Below, piece by piece: positions 18,752-28,234 of a DNA stretch of 64,000 bases (position 1 is the stretch's first letter; each line of letters opens with the position of its first letter). Origin of the DNA: Gammaproteobacteria bacterium (lineage in GTDB: Bacteria; Pseudomonadota; Gammaproteobacteria; Competibacterales; Competibacteraceae); contig JACKNE010000011.1 in the NCBI GenBank assembly GCA_024235035.1, positions 62,001 through 126,000 of the forward strand. The letters run 5' to 3'. A program made the translations under genes and the position numbers. Below the pieces are notes generated by a model. It saw only the letters and a list, made by a program, of their open reading frames with translations, made no database searches and was not told the origin of the DNA.

Positions 18752-19477
18752 ATGCCGAATTCCAAACCGGTGTTCAAGAGAATTCTTCTCAAACTCAGCG
18801 GTGAAGCGTTGATGGGTGAGAATGATTACGGCATCGACGCCGAAGTCATCACTCGTATGGCTAAAGAAGTGAGGGAATTGCGCGAATTGGGCGTGGAAGT
18901 GGGAATGGTGATCGGCGGTGGCAACCTATTCCGGGGCGCTGGTTTAGCCCAAGCCGGCATGGATCGGGTGACTGCAGATCACATGGGGATGCTGGCGACG
19001 GTCATGAACTCGCTGGCGATGCAGGATACACTTGAACGGCTGGGTGTCTTCACCCGTGTCATGTCGGCCATTCGCATCAATCAAGTCTGCGAAGATTATA
19101 TTCGTCGCCGCGCTATCCGTCATCTGGAGAAGGGTCGGGTTGTGATCTTCGCCGCCGGCACCGGCAACCCCTTCTTCACCACCGATTCCGCCGCCAGCCT
19201 GCGGGCCATTGAGATCAACGCCGACGTCATGCTCAAAGCCACCAAGGTGGACGGCATCTATTCTGCGGATCCTTTCAAGGACCCGAAGGCGGTGCGTTAT
19301 GATCGACTGACCTACGATGAGGCGCTAGCGCGCAAGCTGCAGGTCATGGACGCTACAGCGATTGTCATGTGTCGCGAACATGACTTGCCGCTGATGGTTT
19401 TCAACATCAACCGCCACGACAATCTGGTCAAGATCGTGTGCGGCGAGAAGGTAGGCACGACTGTGGTGCGAGAATGA
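18752..19477 (+). CDS. pyrH: Uridylate kinase
   Basis: PyrH phosphorylates UMP to UDP and belongs to the amino-acid-kinase fold. Motifs: KRILLKLSGEALMG, GMVIGGGNLFRG, the GTP/UTP regulatory and dimer region around DHMGMLATVMNSLAM, and AAGTGNPFFTTDSAASLRA. The upstream in-frame GTG at 18740 would add MWFP; ATG 18752 (MPNSKPV) fits the family better. Length 241. It lies 4 bp upstream of frr, so they are coupled. Confidence 0.97.
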   Translation: MPNSKPVFKRILLKLSGEALMGENDYGIDAEVITRMAKEVRELRELGVEVGMVIGGGNLFRGAGLAQAGMDRVTADHMGMLATVMNSLAMQDTLERLGVFTRVMSAIRINQVCEDYIRRRAIRHLEKGRVVIFAAGTGNPFFTTDSAASLRAIEINADVMLKATKVDGIYSADPFKDPKAVRYDRLTYDEALARKLQVMDATAIVMCREHDLPLMVFNINRHDNLVKIVCGEKVGTTVVRE

Positions 19478-19481
19478 CGAC

Positions 19482-20039
19482 ATGATCGATGACATCAAGC
19501 AAGACGCTGCGGCCCGAATGGTCAAGAGCGTGGAGACGCTCAAGCAGGAATTGGTCAAGCTGCGTACCGGACGCGCTCATGCCAGCCTGCTGGACCACAT
19601 TACAGTCAATTACTATGGCAACGAGACGCCGCTCAATCAAGTGGCCTCCGTCGGGGTGGCTGACGCCCGTACCTTACTGGTGACGCCCTGGGAAAGAAAC
19701 ATGGTCGGCCCGATCGAGAAAGCGATCATGAAGTCCGATTTGGGCCTGAATCCGGTCACTGCCGGTACGGCGATCCGAGTGCCGCTGCCGCCGCTGACCG
19801 AAGAGCGTCGTCGAGATCTAGTCAAGGTGGTTCGGCAAGAAGGAGAGAACGCAAAAGTGGCGATCCGTAATATCCGCCGAGACGCCAATAACCAATTCAA
19901 GTTATTACTCAAGGAGAAAAAGATTACCGAAGATGCCGAACGTCAGGCTCAGGATGAAACCCAGAAGCTCACCGACCGGCATATTCAGGATATGGAAAAG
20001 ATCCTTACGGCTAAGGAAGCTGAGTTAATGGAGATTTGA
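19482..20039 (+). CDS. frr: Ribosome recycling factor
   Basis: RRF splits post-termination ribosomes with EF-G. At 185 residues it has the exact family length. Conserved segments: LVKLRTGRAHASLLDHITVNYYG, TPLNQVASVGVADARTLLVTPWE, and the helical AKVAIRNIRRDANNQFKLLLKEK. The start ATG at 19482 lies 4 bp after the pyrH stop. Confidence 0.98.
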   Translation: MIDDIKQDAAARMVKSVETLKQELVKLRTGRAHASLLDHITVNYYGNETPLNQVASVGVADARTLLVTPWERNMVGPIEKAIMKSDLGLNPVTAGTAIRVPLPPLTEERRRDLVKVVRQEGENAKVAIRNIRRDANNQFKLLLKEKKITEDAERQAQDETQKLTDRHIQDMEKILTAKEAELMEI

Positions 20040-20091
20040 ACGATCGGCTCGATACCTGTTTGAGTGCGAATCTAGATGAGAAATCGATCGC

Positions 20092-20856
20092 ATGTCGGAT
20101 AACGTTCCAGCACCGCCGCTAGCGCGCGGCTGGCAGCCTCGCCATGTGGCGATTGTCATGGATGGCAATGGTCGTTGGGCGCAGCAGCGTTCCTTGCCGC
20201 GCACCGCGGGCCATCGAGAGGGCGCCAAGGCCGTGCGGCGGGTGGTCGAGGCCTGTGTCGAGCGAGGTATCGCGGTGCTGACGCTGTTCGCGTTCAGCAG
20301 CGAGAACTGGCGCCGACCACGCCGAGAAATCGAAATCCTGATGAACCTGTTTTTGACGACCTTGCGCAGTGAAATCCGCCGACTGGATGCCGCTAATGTT
20401 TGTTTGCGCTTCATTGGTGACCATCATGTGTTTTCGTCGACCCTGCAAGACTACATGAGCAAAGCCGAGAAGCGGACGATGCAGAACACCGGCCTGAGGT
20501 TGGTGATCGCCGCCAATTATGGCGGGCGTTGGGATATCGCCCAGGCCGCACGGCAGGCCGCCGCGGATATCTCGGTGGGCCGATTGCGAGTCGACGATTT
20601 AACGCCAGAAGTTTTGCACCGCTATACCTGTCTGGCTGATCTACCGGAGCTAGATTTGTTCATCCGCACCGGCGGTGAGCAGCGCATCAGTAATTTTCTG
20701 CTCTGGCAACTGGCTTATGCTGAGCTGTATTTCAGCGAACGGCTGTGGCCGGACTACGACGCCAGCGATCTGGAAGCCGCCTGCGCCGCGTTCGCCAGCC
20801 GGCAGCGGCGCTTCGGCCAAACTGGCGAACAAGTCGTGCAGGGTAGCCATGCTTAA
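20092..20856 (+). CDS. uppS: Undecaprenyl diphosphate synthase (cis-prenyltransferase)
   Basis: Makes C55 undecaprenyl diphosphate, the lipid carrier for cell-wall and O-antigen precursors. The catalytic aspartate is in HVAIVMDGNGRWAQQR; further motifs are GHREGAKAVRRVVE, LFAFSSENWRRP, and the C-terminal DLFIRTGGEQRISNFLLWQ and YAELYFSERLWPDY. Length 254. The last 8 bp overlap the start of cdsA. Confidence 0.97.
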   Translation: MSDNVPAPPLARGWQPRHVAIVMDGNGRWAQQRSLPRTAGHREGAKAVRRVVEACVERGIAVLTLFAFSSENWRRPRREIEILMNLFLTTLRSEIRRLDAANVCLRFIGDHHVFSSTLQDYMSKAEKRTMQNTGLRLVIAANYGGRWDIAQAARQAAADISVGRLRVDDLTPEVLHRYTCLADLPELDLFIRTGGEQRISNFLLWQLAYAELYFSERLWPDYDASDLEAACAAFASRQRRFGQTGEQVVQGSHA

Positions 20857-21658
20857 ACAGCGCATCGTCACCGCAAGCATTCTCGTTGTCCTGGTGGTCT
20901 GGGCGGTCTTGAAGCTGCCCATGACTGGTTTTGGTCTGGCGCTGTTGGCGGTCATTTTGTCAGGCGCCTGGGAGTGGGCGCGGTTGATTGGGTTACCGAC
21001 GATACGTGACCGGTTACTCTATGTGAGTGGGGTGCTGGTGTTGATCCTGGCGATCTGGCCGTTGCTCGACCACCCGGCGCTGATGAGTGGTCTGCTGGTA
21101 TTGACCGTCCTGGGTTGGTGCGGTGCGCTGCTCTGGCTGCGGCGTTATGCCAGACGCCCAGATCATCAGGATCAGCCATGGTCGGTCGGCATTGCTGGCT
21201 TGGTGGTATTACCTGCGCCGTGGGTGGCGTTCATGGGGCTGCGGGGTGAATTTGGACCGAGCTACGTCCTATTTTTATTCCTATTGGTGTGGACAGCCGA
21301 TGTCGGCGCCTATTTTGCGGGTCGCCGTTGGGGGCGACGCAAGCTAGCGCCTGCGATCAGTCCAGGTAAAACCTGGGAGGGGGTCGGCGGTGCAGGTATG
21401 GCGACGCTGGCGTTGGCGCTGGTAGGTGCAGTCTTGCTAGAAGTTGGGTCGCGCTGGCCAGTGTTTGTCATGGTGTGCTTGGTCACCGTCGGCTTTTCCA
21501 TCGCCGGAGATCTGTTCGAAAGCATGCTTAAACGGCAGCGCGGGGTAAAAGACAGTGGTTCATTGTTGCCGGGGCATGGCGGTGTCCTCGACCGAGTGGA
21601 CAGCTTGACCGCCGCCGCGCCGGTCTTTCTGCTGGGGCTTTACGGAGTGTGGAGATGA
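20849..21658 (+). CDS. cdsA: Phosphatidate cytidylyltransferase
   Basis: Converts phosphatidic acid and CTP to CDP-diacylglycerol, the branch point of phospholipid synthesis. A 269-residue protein with about eight membrane helices. The CDP-diglyceride synthase signature is present near the end: FESMLKRQRGVKDSGSLLPGHGGVLDRVDSL. ATG 20849 is used because MLKQRIVTAS is the family start and it overlaps uppS by 8 bp. It is coupled to dxr by ATGA. Confidence 0.96.
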   Translation: MLKQRIVTASILVVLVVWAVLKLPMTGFGLALLAVILSGAWEWARLIGLPTIRDRLLYVSGVLVLILAIWPLLDHPALMSGLLVLTVLGWCGALLWLRRYARRPDHQDQPWSVGIAGLVVLPAPWVAFMGLRGEFGPSYVLFLFLLVWTADVGAYFAGRRWGRRKLAPAISPGKTWEGVGGAGMATLALALVGAVLLEVGSRWPVFVMVCLVTVGFSIAGDLFESMLKRQRGVKDSGSLLPGHGGVLDRVDSLTAAAPVFLLGLYGVWR

Positions 21659-22854
21659 GGCGTATCGGTGTCGCCATTCTCGGCGCTACCGGCTCTATCG
21701 GAGTCAGCACTCTGGATGTGCTGCAGCGTCATCCTGAGCGTTTCCGAGTCGTTGCGTTGACTGCTCACCGTGATGTCGAAAGCTTGTTTCGACAATGCTT
21801 GGTGTATGAACCCGACTATGCGGCGATGGCGGATACTAACGCTGCTGAACAATTGCAGGATCGGCTGCGCTCGGTTGGTCGCTCGGTCGAAGTACTGGCT
21901 GGAGTGGAAGGGTTGGAGCGAGTCGCGGCTTTGCCTGAAGTCACGGCGGTCATGGCGGCGATTGTCGGTGCAGCGGGTCTGCCGCCGACCCTGGCGGCGG
22001 CGCGGGCCGGTAAGCGAGTATTGCTGGCCAACAAGGAAGCGTTGGTGATGGCCGGGCCACTGTTCATGGCGGCAGTACGTGAGCATCATGCAGAGCTGTT
22101 GCCTATCGACAGTGAACATAATGCGGTGTTTCAGTGTCTCCCTCCAACTTTCGTCGCAGAGGGACTCGATGCCGTAGGCGTGCGCCGGGTTTTGTTGACC
22201 GGATCGGGTGGACCCTTTCGCGTTATGCCGCTCGATCGATTACCGGAAGTGACGCCGGAGCAGGCTTGCGCTCATCCCAACTGGAGTATGGGTCGAAAAA
22301 TCTCGGTGGATTCCGCCACCATGATGAACAAGGGCCTGGAAGTGATCGAAGCCCATTGGTTGTTCGGAGTGGCGGCGGAGCGGATTGAGGTCGTGATTCA
22401 CCCGCAAAGCGTGATTCATTCGATGGTGGAATACCAGGATGGCTCGGTATTGGCGCAACTGGGTAATCCGGATATGCGCACGCCGATTGCCCATGCTCTG
22501 GCCTGGCCGCAACGACTGACGTCTGGGGCTGCGTTTCTGGATTTTACCCAGATTGCCCGATTGGAGTTTACGGCCCCGGATTTGGCGCGCTTTCCCTGCC
22601 TGACACTGGCTTTTGCTGCGCTGGCGGCGGGTGGCACCGCGCCGGTGATCCTCAATGCGGCCAACGAAATTGCTGTGCAGGCCTTTCTCGAAAGACGGAT
22701 TCGCTACACTGATATTCAGGCCGTTGTCCAATATACCCTGGAACGAGTGAACAAGCGCCCCATTACGTCGCTGGCGGACATTCTCGATGACGATACCCAG
22801 GCTCGGAGTGTGGCTGACGAGTGGGTTGTCGCGCAGGTCGGAGGTCTTCCATGA
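21655..22854 (+). CDS. dxr: 1-deoxy-D-xylulose 5-phosphate reductoisomerase
   Basis: First committed step of the MEP isoprenoid pathway; it supplies IPP for UppS next door. NADPH site GATGSIGVSTLDV at the N-terminus; ANKEALVMAGPL; the metal and substrate residues in PIDSEHNAVFQCL; the flexible loop in GSGGPFR; and ATMMNKGLEVIEAHWLF. At 399 residues it is normal. The ATG overlaps the cdsA stop as ATGA; an in-frame GTG lies 6 bp upstream. Confidence 0.97.
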   Translation: MRRIGVAILGATGSIGVSTLDVLQRHPERFRVVALTAHRDVESLFRQCLVYEPDYAAMADTNAAEQLQDRLRSVGRSVEVLAGVEGLERVAALPEVTAVMAAIVGAAGLPPTLAAARAGKRVLLANKEALVMAGPLFMAAVREHHAELLPIDSEHNAVFQCLPPTFVAEGLDAVGVRRVLLTGSGGPFRVMPLDRLPEVTPEQACAHPNWSMGRKISVDSATMMNKGLEVIEAHWLFGVAAERIEVVIHPQSVIHSMVEYQDGSVLAQLGNPDMRTPIAHALAWPQRLTSGAAFLDFTQIARLEFTAPDLARFPCLTLAFAALAAGGTAPVILNAANEIAVQAFLERRIRYTDIQAVVQYTLERVNKRPITSLADILDDDTQARSVADEWVVAQVGGLP

Positions 22855-24227
22855 TGAGTAACAGTCCACTGATTTCGCTGTTGGCCTTGATCGTCACTCT
22901 CGGGGTGCTGATCACGGTGCATGAATTCGGGCATTTCTGGGTGGCGCGCCGCCTAGGCGTCAAAGTGTTGAGATTTTCCATCGGCTTCGGCAAACCATTG
23001 TGGCGGCGATGCGGCCAGGACGATGTGGAATACGTCATCGCCGTCCTGCCGTTGGGCGGCTATGTGAAAATGCTTGATGAGCGCGAGAGTGAAGTGCCTG
23101 CCGATCAACTGCACCGAGCGTTCAATCGGCAGCCGGTCGGTTCGCGTATCGCCATCGTGTTGGCCGGGCCGCTCTGTAATTTCGTCTTCGCGATCTTCGT
23201 GTATGCCTGCATGTTCGTGGTCGGTATTCCTGGGATAAAACCGTTGATGGATACACCGGTTGCCGGGTCGTTAGCTGAGGCTGGCGGTTTCCGCAAGGGC
23301 GATCTGATCATCGCGGTTGATGGTGAAGCGACCCCAGCGCTGGGTGCGGTCATGCTGGCGCTGGTGAATCGAAGCATGTCCGAGACCATGATCCACATTG
23401 AAGTGCAAGATGCGGATGGCCGAATGCGCATCCGCACCCTTGATGCGCGCCATGCGCCGGGATTGGGTGAAGAAGCCGAAGTCATGGTATTCGAACGGAT
23501 GGGCCTGACGCCCTGGCAACCAGTGTTGCCAGCCGTGATTGGTCAGGTATTGCCGGATGGGGCGGCGCACCGGGCTGGTCTGCAACCTGGCGATCGCATC
23601 CTTTTGGCTGGAGGTGAGTCCGTTGCCGACTGGCAGCAGTGGCGTAGCATCATCGAACGCCATGCCGCGCAACCCTTGAATGTGCGTATCGAACGCGACG
23701 GCGTTGAGCGGGTGCTTGAGTTGATTCCCGACACTCAGGAGAATCGCCAGGGCGAACGGAAGGGCTTTATCGGCGCAGTGGCCGAAATGCCGCGCGATCT
23801 CGCCGAGGATTTGCGGGTTGTGGTGCGTTATGGACCACTGGACGCCATAGGCGCCGCGATCGGCAAAACCTGGGATATGTCGCTATTGACCTTACGCATG
23901 TTGGGCCGGATGCTGATCGGTAAGGCCTCGCTGGATAATCTCAGTGGACCGCTGACCATCGCGCAATTTGCCGGCCAAGCAGCCAGCGCTGGCCTGATGG
24001 CGTTTCTATCGCTGTTGGCTTTGGTGAGTATCAGCCTGGGAGTTTTGAATTTGTTGCCAGTGCCTGTTCTGGATGGCGGGCATTTGCTCTACTACCTGAT
24101 CGAAGTAATCAAGGGCAGTCCACTCTCCGAGGCCATCCAGCATTTGGGGCAACAAGTGGGAATTGTCCTGTTGCTGCTATTGATGGGATTTGCACTGTTC
24201 AATGATTTCAATCGCCTCTTGGGATAG
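22851..24227 (+). CDS. rseP: Site-2 protease RseP
   Basis: A 458-residue membrane zinc protease that cleaves RseA-type anti-sigma factors and signal-peptide remnants. The zinc motif HEFGH is at residues 24-28 in the first membrane helix; two PDZ domains occupy roughly 115-300; the third ligand motif NLLPVPVLDGGH lies in the C-terminal membrane part. ATG 22851 overlaps the dxr stop (ATGA) and has GGAGG at the right distance. It precedes bamA, linking envelope stress control to outer-membrane assembly. Confidence 0.96.
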   Translation: MMSNSPLISLLALIVTLGVLITVHEFGHFWVARRLGVKVLRFSIGFGKPLWRRCGQDDVEYVIAVLPLGGYVKMLDERESEVPADQLHRAFNRQPVGSRIAIVLAGPLCNFVFAIFVYACMFVVGIPGIKPLMDTPVAGSLAEAGGFRKGDLIIAVDGEATPALGAVMLALVNRSMSETMIHIEVQDADGRMRIRTLDARHAPGLGEEAEVMVFERMGLTPWQPVLPAVIGQVLPDGAAHRAGLQPGDRILLAGGESVADWQQWRSIIERHAAQPLNVRIERDGVERVLELIPDTQENRQGERKGFIGAVAEMPRDLAEDLRVVVRYGPLDAIGAAIGKTWDMSLLTLRMLGRMLIGKASLDNLSGPLTIAQFAGQAASAGLMAFLSLLALVSISLGVLNLLPVPVLDGGHLLYYLIEVIKGSPLSEAIQHLGQQVGIVLLLLLMGFALFNDFNRLLG

Positions 24228-24263
24228 GAACTGCCAATTCAGGCCGGAGATAACGACTCGCTT

Positions 24264-26552
24264 ATGAAATTGTACCGTTGGTTGATCTTGTCTCTTGGCC
24301 TGTGGATCGCCGCATCGGCTGCGCAAGCCAGCGAATTTGTCGTGCGGGATATCCAGGTCGAGGGTCTGCAACGCATTTCGGCAGGCACAGTGTTCAACTA
24401 CCTGCCCGTTCAGGTGGGCGCGACGGTTTCGGAGCGGGACTATCCGGAGATCATCCGTGCTTTGTTCAAGACCGGCTTTTTTACCGATGTTAATCTGGAA
24501 AGAAGCGGTAACGTACTGGTGGTGACCGTGACCGAACGGCCTGCCATTGCTGAAATTCAGATTCAAGGCAACAAAGACATCAACACGGATGACCTGAAGA
24601 AAGCCTTGACTTCGGTTGGTCTGGCCGAGGGTCGGGTGTTTGACCGATCGTTGCTCGACAAGGTCGAGCAGGAACTGTTGCAACAGTACTATAGTCGTGG
24701 CCGCTACGCGGTGCGCATCGACAGCCAGGTGAGATCGTTGGAGCGTAACCGGGTCGCTATTACGCTTAACATTTCCGAAGGCGCCGTGGCCAGCATCCAC
24801 CAGATCAATATCGTCGGTAACCAGGCATTCACCGAAAAACAATTACTGGGTTTATTGCAGTCATCCACGACGGGCTGGCTCTCGTTTTTTACCAAGGACG
24901 ATCAATACGCCAAGCAGAAACTAGCGGCGGATATTGAAACGCTACGCTCCTTCTACCTGGATCGCGGTTATCTCAAATTCAATGTCGAATCGACTCAGGT
25001 TTCGATCACCCCAGACAAGAAGGATGTATACATTACGCTCAATGTAAACGAGGGTGAGCCTTATACAGTCGAAAATGTGCAATTGACCGGTGATTTTGGC
25101 GTGGTTCCCGAAGAGGAGTTACGCAAGCTGATCGAGATTGAACCCGGTCAAACCTTCTCCCGCGCCAAGATCACCGAGATCACCAAGAAAGTGGGCGAAC
25201 GACTGGGCGAAGAGGGCTATGCTTTCGCCAATGTCAGCACCGTACCTCAAGTCAACGACGAGACCCGGAAGGTGAATTTGACGTTCCTGGTCGATCCAGG
25301 TCGGCGGGTTTATGTGCGACGTATCAATTTTCAGGGTAACGCGAAGACTCAGGACGAGGTGTTGCGCCGGGAATTGCGGCAAGCGGAAGGCGCCTGGTAT
25401 TCAACCAAGGATCTCGACCGCTCCAAGACCCGTCTGCAGCGCCTGGATTACCTGGAGAGCGTCAATGTTGAAACGTCGGCTGTACCGGGGGCCAATGATC
25501 AGGTGGATATGAACTACACGCTGGTCGAGCGTCCTTCAGGCAGCTTGTTGTTTGGTATCGGGTATGGTCAAGAATCAGGCGTGTTGTTGAATGCGAGCGT
25601 GACGCAGAACAACTTTCTCGGCACCGGTAATCAAATGAGCCTGATATTGAATAACAGCGATATCGGCGCCAACTACAGCCTCGCTTACAACAATCCCTAC
25701 TACACCCTGGATGGCGTCAGTCGAGGCTTCCGGATTTACTATCAGGACATCGATGCTGCGCAGGTCAATACCGCTGACTATGTCCTGAACAACTACGGTG
25801 GCCAGGTCAGTTTCGGTTTCCCGCTGAACGAATTCGATACCCTGCGCATCCTCCCTGGCTATGATCATGTGCAGATCGACACCACGGAGAGTACGCCCGT
25901 TGAAATCATCGATTACATTAACCAGTATGGCGATACCTTCAATGCCTTCAAGTTGGATGGCAGCTGGGCGCGCGATAGCCGCGACCGGGCGGTTTTTCCG
26001 ACTAGCGGCGGCCTGAATCAGATCAGCGCCGAGTTCGCCATTCCCGGTAGCGATGTGCAATATTACAAGCTGAGCTATCGCGGCGTTTTTTACTATCCCT
26101 TGATGCGTTGGATGACCTGGTCGTTCGGCGGTGAAATCGGTTATGGCGATGGTTATGGTGACACGGACGGTCTACCGTTTTTCGAAAATTTCTATGCAGG
26201 CGGCTTGCGCTCCGTGCGCGGCTATAAGGCGAATACCTTAGGGCCGCGCTATAGCAACAATGAACCGAGCGGTGGTGCATTCAAGACCACGGCCAGCACC
26301 CAATTCATCCTACCCGTGCCTTTCATGGAGAAATCCGAGAATGTGCGGGTTGCCGCCTTCTTCGATGCGGGCAATGTATTCGCGACCACCAGTGATTTCG
26401 AAGCCAGCGAGTTGCGTTATTCCGTCGGTCTTTCCGGCCTGTGGCTGTCTCCACTCGGGCCGATCGTGTTGAGCGTGGCCGCGCCGCTCAACGATAAATC
26501 TGAAGATGAAACCGAGGCTTTTCAGTTCTCCTTCGGGGTGCCGTTCAATTGA
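24264..26552 (+). CDS. bamA: Outer membrane protein assembly factor BamA
   Basis: The 762-residue core of the BAM complex that inserts beta-barrel proteins into the outer membrane. Signal peptide (residues 1-23, AAQASEF), five POTRA domains (about 24-425, first one FVVRDIQVEGLQRIS), then a 16-strand barrel with the VRGY motif (GLRSVRGYKANTLGPR) of the lid-lock loop. The final residues read SFGVPFN, ending one residue past the usual terminal aromatic. It is 36 bp after rseP. Confidence 0.97.
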   Translation: MKLYRWLILSLGLWIAASAAQASEFVVRDIQVEGLQRISAGTVFNYLPVQVGATVSERDYPEIIRALFKTGFFTDVNLERSGNVLVVTVTERPAIAEIQIQGNKDINTDDLKKALTSVGLAEGRVFDRSLLDKVEQELLQQYYSRGRYAVRIDSQVRSLERNRVAITLNISEGAVASIHQINIVGNQAFTEKQLLGLLQSSTTGWLSFFTKDDQYAKQKLAADIETLRSFYLDRGYLKFNVESTQVSITPDKKDVYITLNVNEGEPYTVENVQLTGDFGVVPEEELRKLIEIEPGQTFSRAKITEITKKVGERLGEEGYAFANVSTVPQVNDETRKVNLTFLVDPGRRVYVRRINFQGNAKTQDEVLRRELRQAEGAWYSTKDLDRSKTRLQRLDYLESVNVETSAVPGANDQVDMNYTLVERPSGSLLFGIGYGQESGVLLNASVTQNNFLGTGNQMSLILNNSDIGANYSLAYNNPYYTLDGVSRGFRIYYQDIDAAQVNTADYVLNNYGGQVSFGFPLNEFDTLRILPGYDHVQIDTTESTPVEIIDYINQYGDTFNAFKLDGSWARDSRDRAVFPTSGGLNQISAEFAIPGSDVQYYKLSYRGVFYYPLMRWMTWSFGGEIGYGDGYGDTDGLPFFENFYAGGLRSVRGYKANTLGPRYSNNEPSGGAFKTTASTQFILPVPFMEKSENVRVAAFFDAGNVFATTSDFEASELRYSVGLSGLWLSPLGPIVLSVAAPLNDKSEDETEAFQFSFGVPFN

Positions 26553-26651
26553 CGGTTATTGATGAGAGATCGTGAGACTTGATCGTAGCGGTTTTTGTTA
26601 GACTTTGGTTTGGTATGCATCTTCGTTCACTTTCTTGAAGGCAGGTATCGA

Positions 26652-27176
26652 GTGAAGCTCAAGCAGCGTTTTTTGATCGCAGTGGCAGTGGCAGTAGCAG
26701 TAGCAGTGGCGATGCCGCTTTCGTTGGCGCAGGCAGCCGATCTGAAGATCGGCTTTGTCAGTATTGCCAAGATTCTAAATAGCGCACCGCAAGCCGAGGC
26801 GGCCAGCAAACGGCTAGAGCGGGAGTTTGCGCCACGGCAGAAGGGCTTGGTCGAAGCACAAAAATCGTTGCGCCGACTGGAAGAAAAACTGGCTAAGGAT
26901 GGCGCGGTGATGAGTGAGAGTCAGCGCCGCAGCCTGGAAAGCGATATTCGCGGCCAGGCGCGAGAACTCAATCGGACCAACGCAGAACTTCGGGAAGATT
27001 TCAACCTGCGGCGTAATGAGGAGTTGGGCAAGTTCCAGAAGCAAGTGTTGGATGTGATCAATAACCTTGCCCGGGAAGAGGGCTTTGATCTGGTGATTAA
27101 CGATGGTGCAACGTTATATGCCAGTCCGCAAGTCGATGTCACCGACAAGATTCTCAAGCGGCTGACCTCGAATTAA
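26652..27176 (+). CDS. skp: Periplasmic chaperone Skp/OmpH
   Basis: A 174-residue exported chaperone that carries unfolded outer-membrane proteins to BamA. After the signal peptide (cleavage near AQAAD) comes KIGFVSIAKILNSAPQAEAA, the long basic coiled-coil tentacles (about 60-140) and the closing beta segment FDLVINDGATLYASPQVDVTDKIL. GTG 26652 is chosen because a signal peptide begins right there (VKLKQRF...) after AAGGCAGG; the frame is open further upstream from a TTG at 26595. The signal core is an unusual run of alternating Ala-Val coded by hexamer repeats (see findings). Confidence 0.93.
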   Translation: MKLKQRFLIAVAVAVAVAVAMPLSLAQAADLKIGFVSIAKILNSAPQAEAASKRLEREFAPRQKGLVEAQKSLRRLEEKLAKDGAVMSESQRRSLESDIRGQARELNRTNAELREDFNLRRNEELGKFQKQVLDVINNLAREEGFDLVINDGATLYASPQVDVTDKILKRLTSN

Positions 27177-27187
27177 GTCGCTTCCCG

Positions 27188-28222
27188 ATGGCTACGCTTG
27201 GCGAGATTGCCGCGGTCTCCGGTACGCGCCTGCAGGGCGGCGACAGGTCGGCGGTGATCACGGGTGTGGCATCGTTGGATCGTGCAGAATCCGGGCAACT
27301 CAGTTTTCTGATTCATCCCCGCTACCAGCATTATCTGAGCACTACCCGTGCAGCAGCGGTTATTTTGTCGCCGAACGATGCCGCAGTGTGTCCGGTGCCG
27401 ACGCTAATCGCCGATAACCCACATGTCGCCTATGCGCGAGCCGCTACGCTGTTTGAACCCGTCGCCGAAGCGCATGAAGGTTTTCATCCCACCGCCTGGG
27501 TCCATCCCACCGCGCAAATCGCAGCGGATGCCTGGATCGGTCCTCATTGCACGGTGGAAGCGGGTGCGATCATCGAAGCGGGCGTGCAGATAGGACCTCA
27601 CTGTGTGGTTGGCGAACAGGCCATCATCGGAGAAGCAAGCCGACTGGTGGCGCAGGTGACGATTTGCCATCGGGTTCGGCTGGGGCGCCGCGTATTAGTG
27701 CATCCAGGTGCGGTCATTGGCAGCGATGGATTCGGGTTGGCCCTGGAGCAGGATCGCCGCTGGCTCAAGGTGCCTCAGCTCGGCAGTGTCCAGATCGGTG
27801 ATGATGTCGAGATTGGCGCCAATACTACGATCGACCGAGGCGCTTTGGAAGACACGGTGATCGAGGATGGCGCCAAGCTCGACAACCAGATTCAGGTAGC
27901 CCATAACGTGCGCATTGGCGCCCATAGTGCGTTGGCGGGCTGTGTCGGTATCGCTGGCAGCGTCCGGATCGGTCGGCATTGCATGCTGGGGGGAGGGGTG
28001 GGCGTCGCCGGTCATTTGACCATCGCTGACCGGGTCCAGGTGACAGGCATGTCCTTGGTGACCCAATCCATTACTCAGGCTGGCGTCTATTCCTCGGGGC
28101 TGGCAGTCGAACCGAACCGGTTGTGGAACAAGATCAGCGCCCGCCTGCGCCGGCTGGATGAGCTGTTCCGCCGGTTGACCGCCTTGGAAAGAACAATCAA
28201 GCGTCAAGATGGCTCTGTTTGA
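27188..28222 (+). CDS. lpxD: UDP-3-O-(3-hydroxyacyl)glucosamine N-acyltransferase
   Basis: Third step of lipid A synthesis: transfers a second 3-hydroxyacyl chain from ACP. The N-terminal uridine-binding domain spans ~1-100 and the left-handed beta-helix hexapeptide repeats ~100-310, with the catalytic histidine in NQIQVAHNVRIGAHS. The C-terminal helix follows. At 344 residues it is normal. It is 11 bp after skp and just before fabZ, the canonical order. Confidence 0.97.
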   Translation: MATLGEIAAVSGTRLQGGDRSAVITGVASLDRAESGQLSFLIHPRYQHYLSTTRAAAVILSPNDAAVCPVPTLIADNPHVAYARAATLFEPVAEAHEGFHPTAWVHPTAQIAADAWIGPHCTVEAGAIIEAGVQIGPHCVVGEQAIIGEASRLVAQVTICHRVRLGRRVLVHPGAVIGSDGFGLALEQDRRWLKVPQLGSVQIGDDVEIGANTTIDRGALEDTVIEDGAKLDNQIQVAHNVRIGAHSALAGCVGIAGSVRIGRHCMLGGGVGVAGHLTIADRVQVTGMSLVTQSITQAGVYSSGLAVEPNRLWNKISARLRRLDELFRRLTALERTIKRQDGSV

Positions 28223-28234
28223 GAGGATAACACT

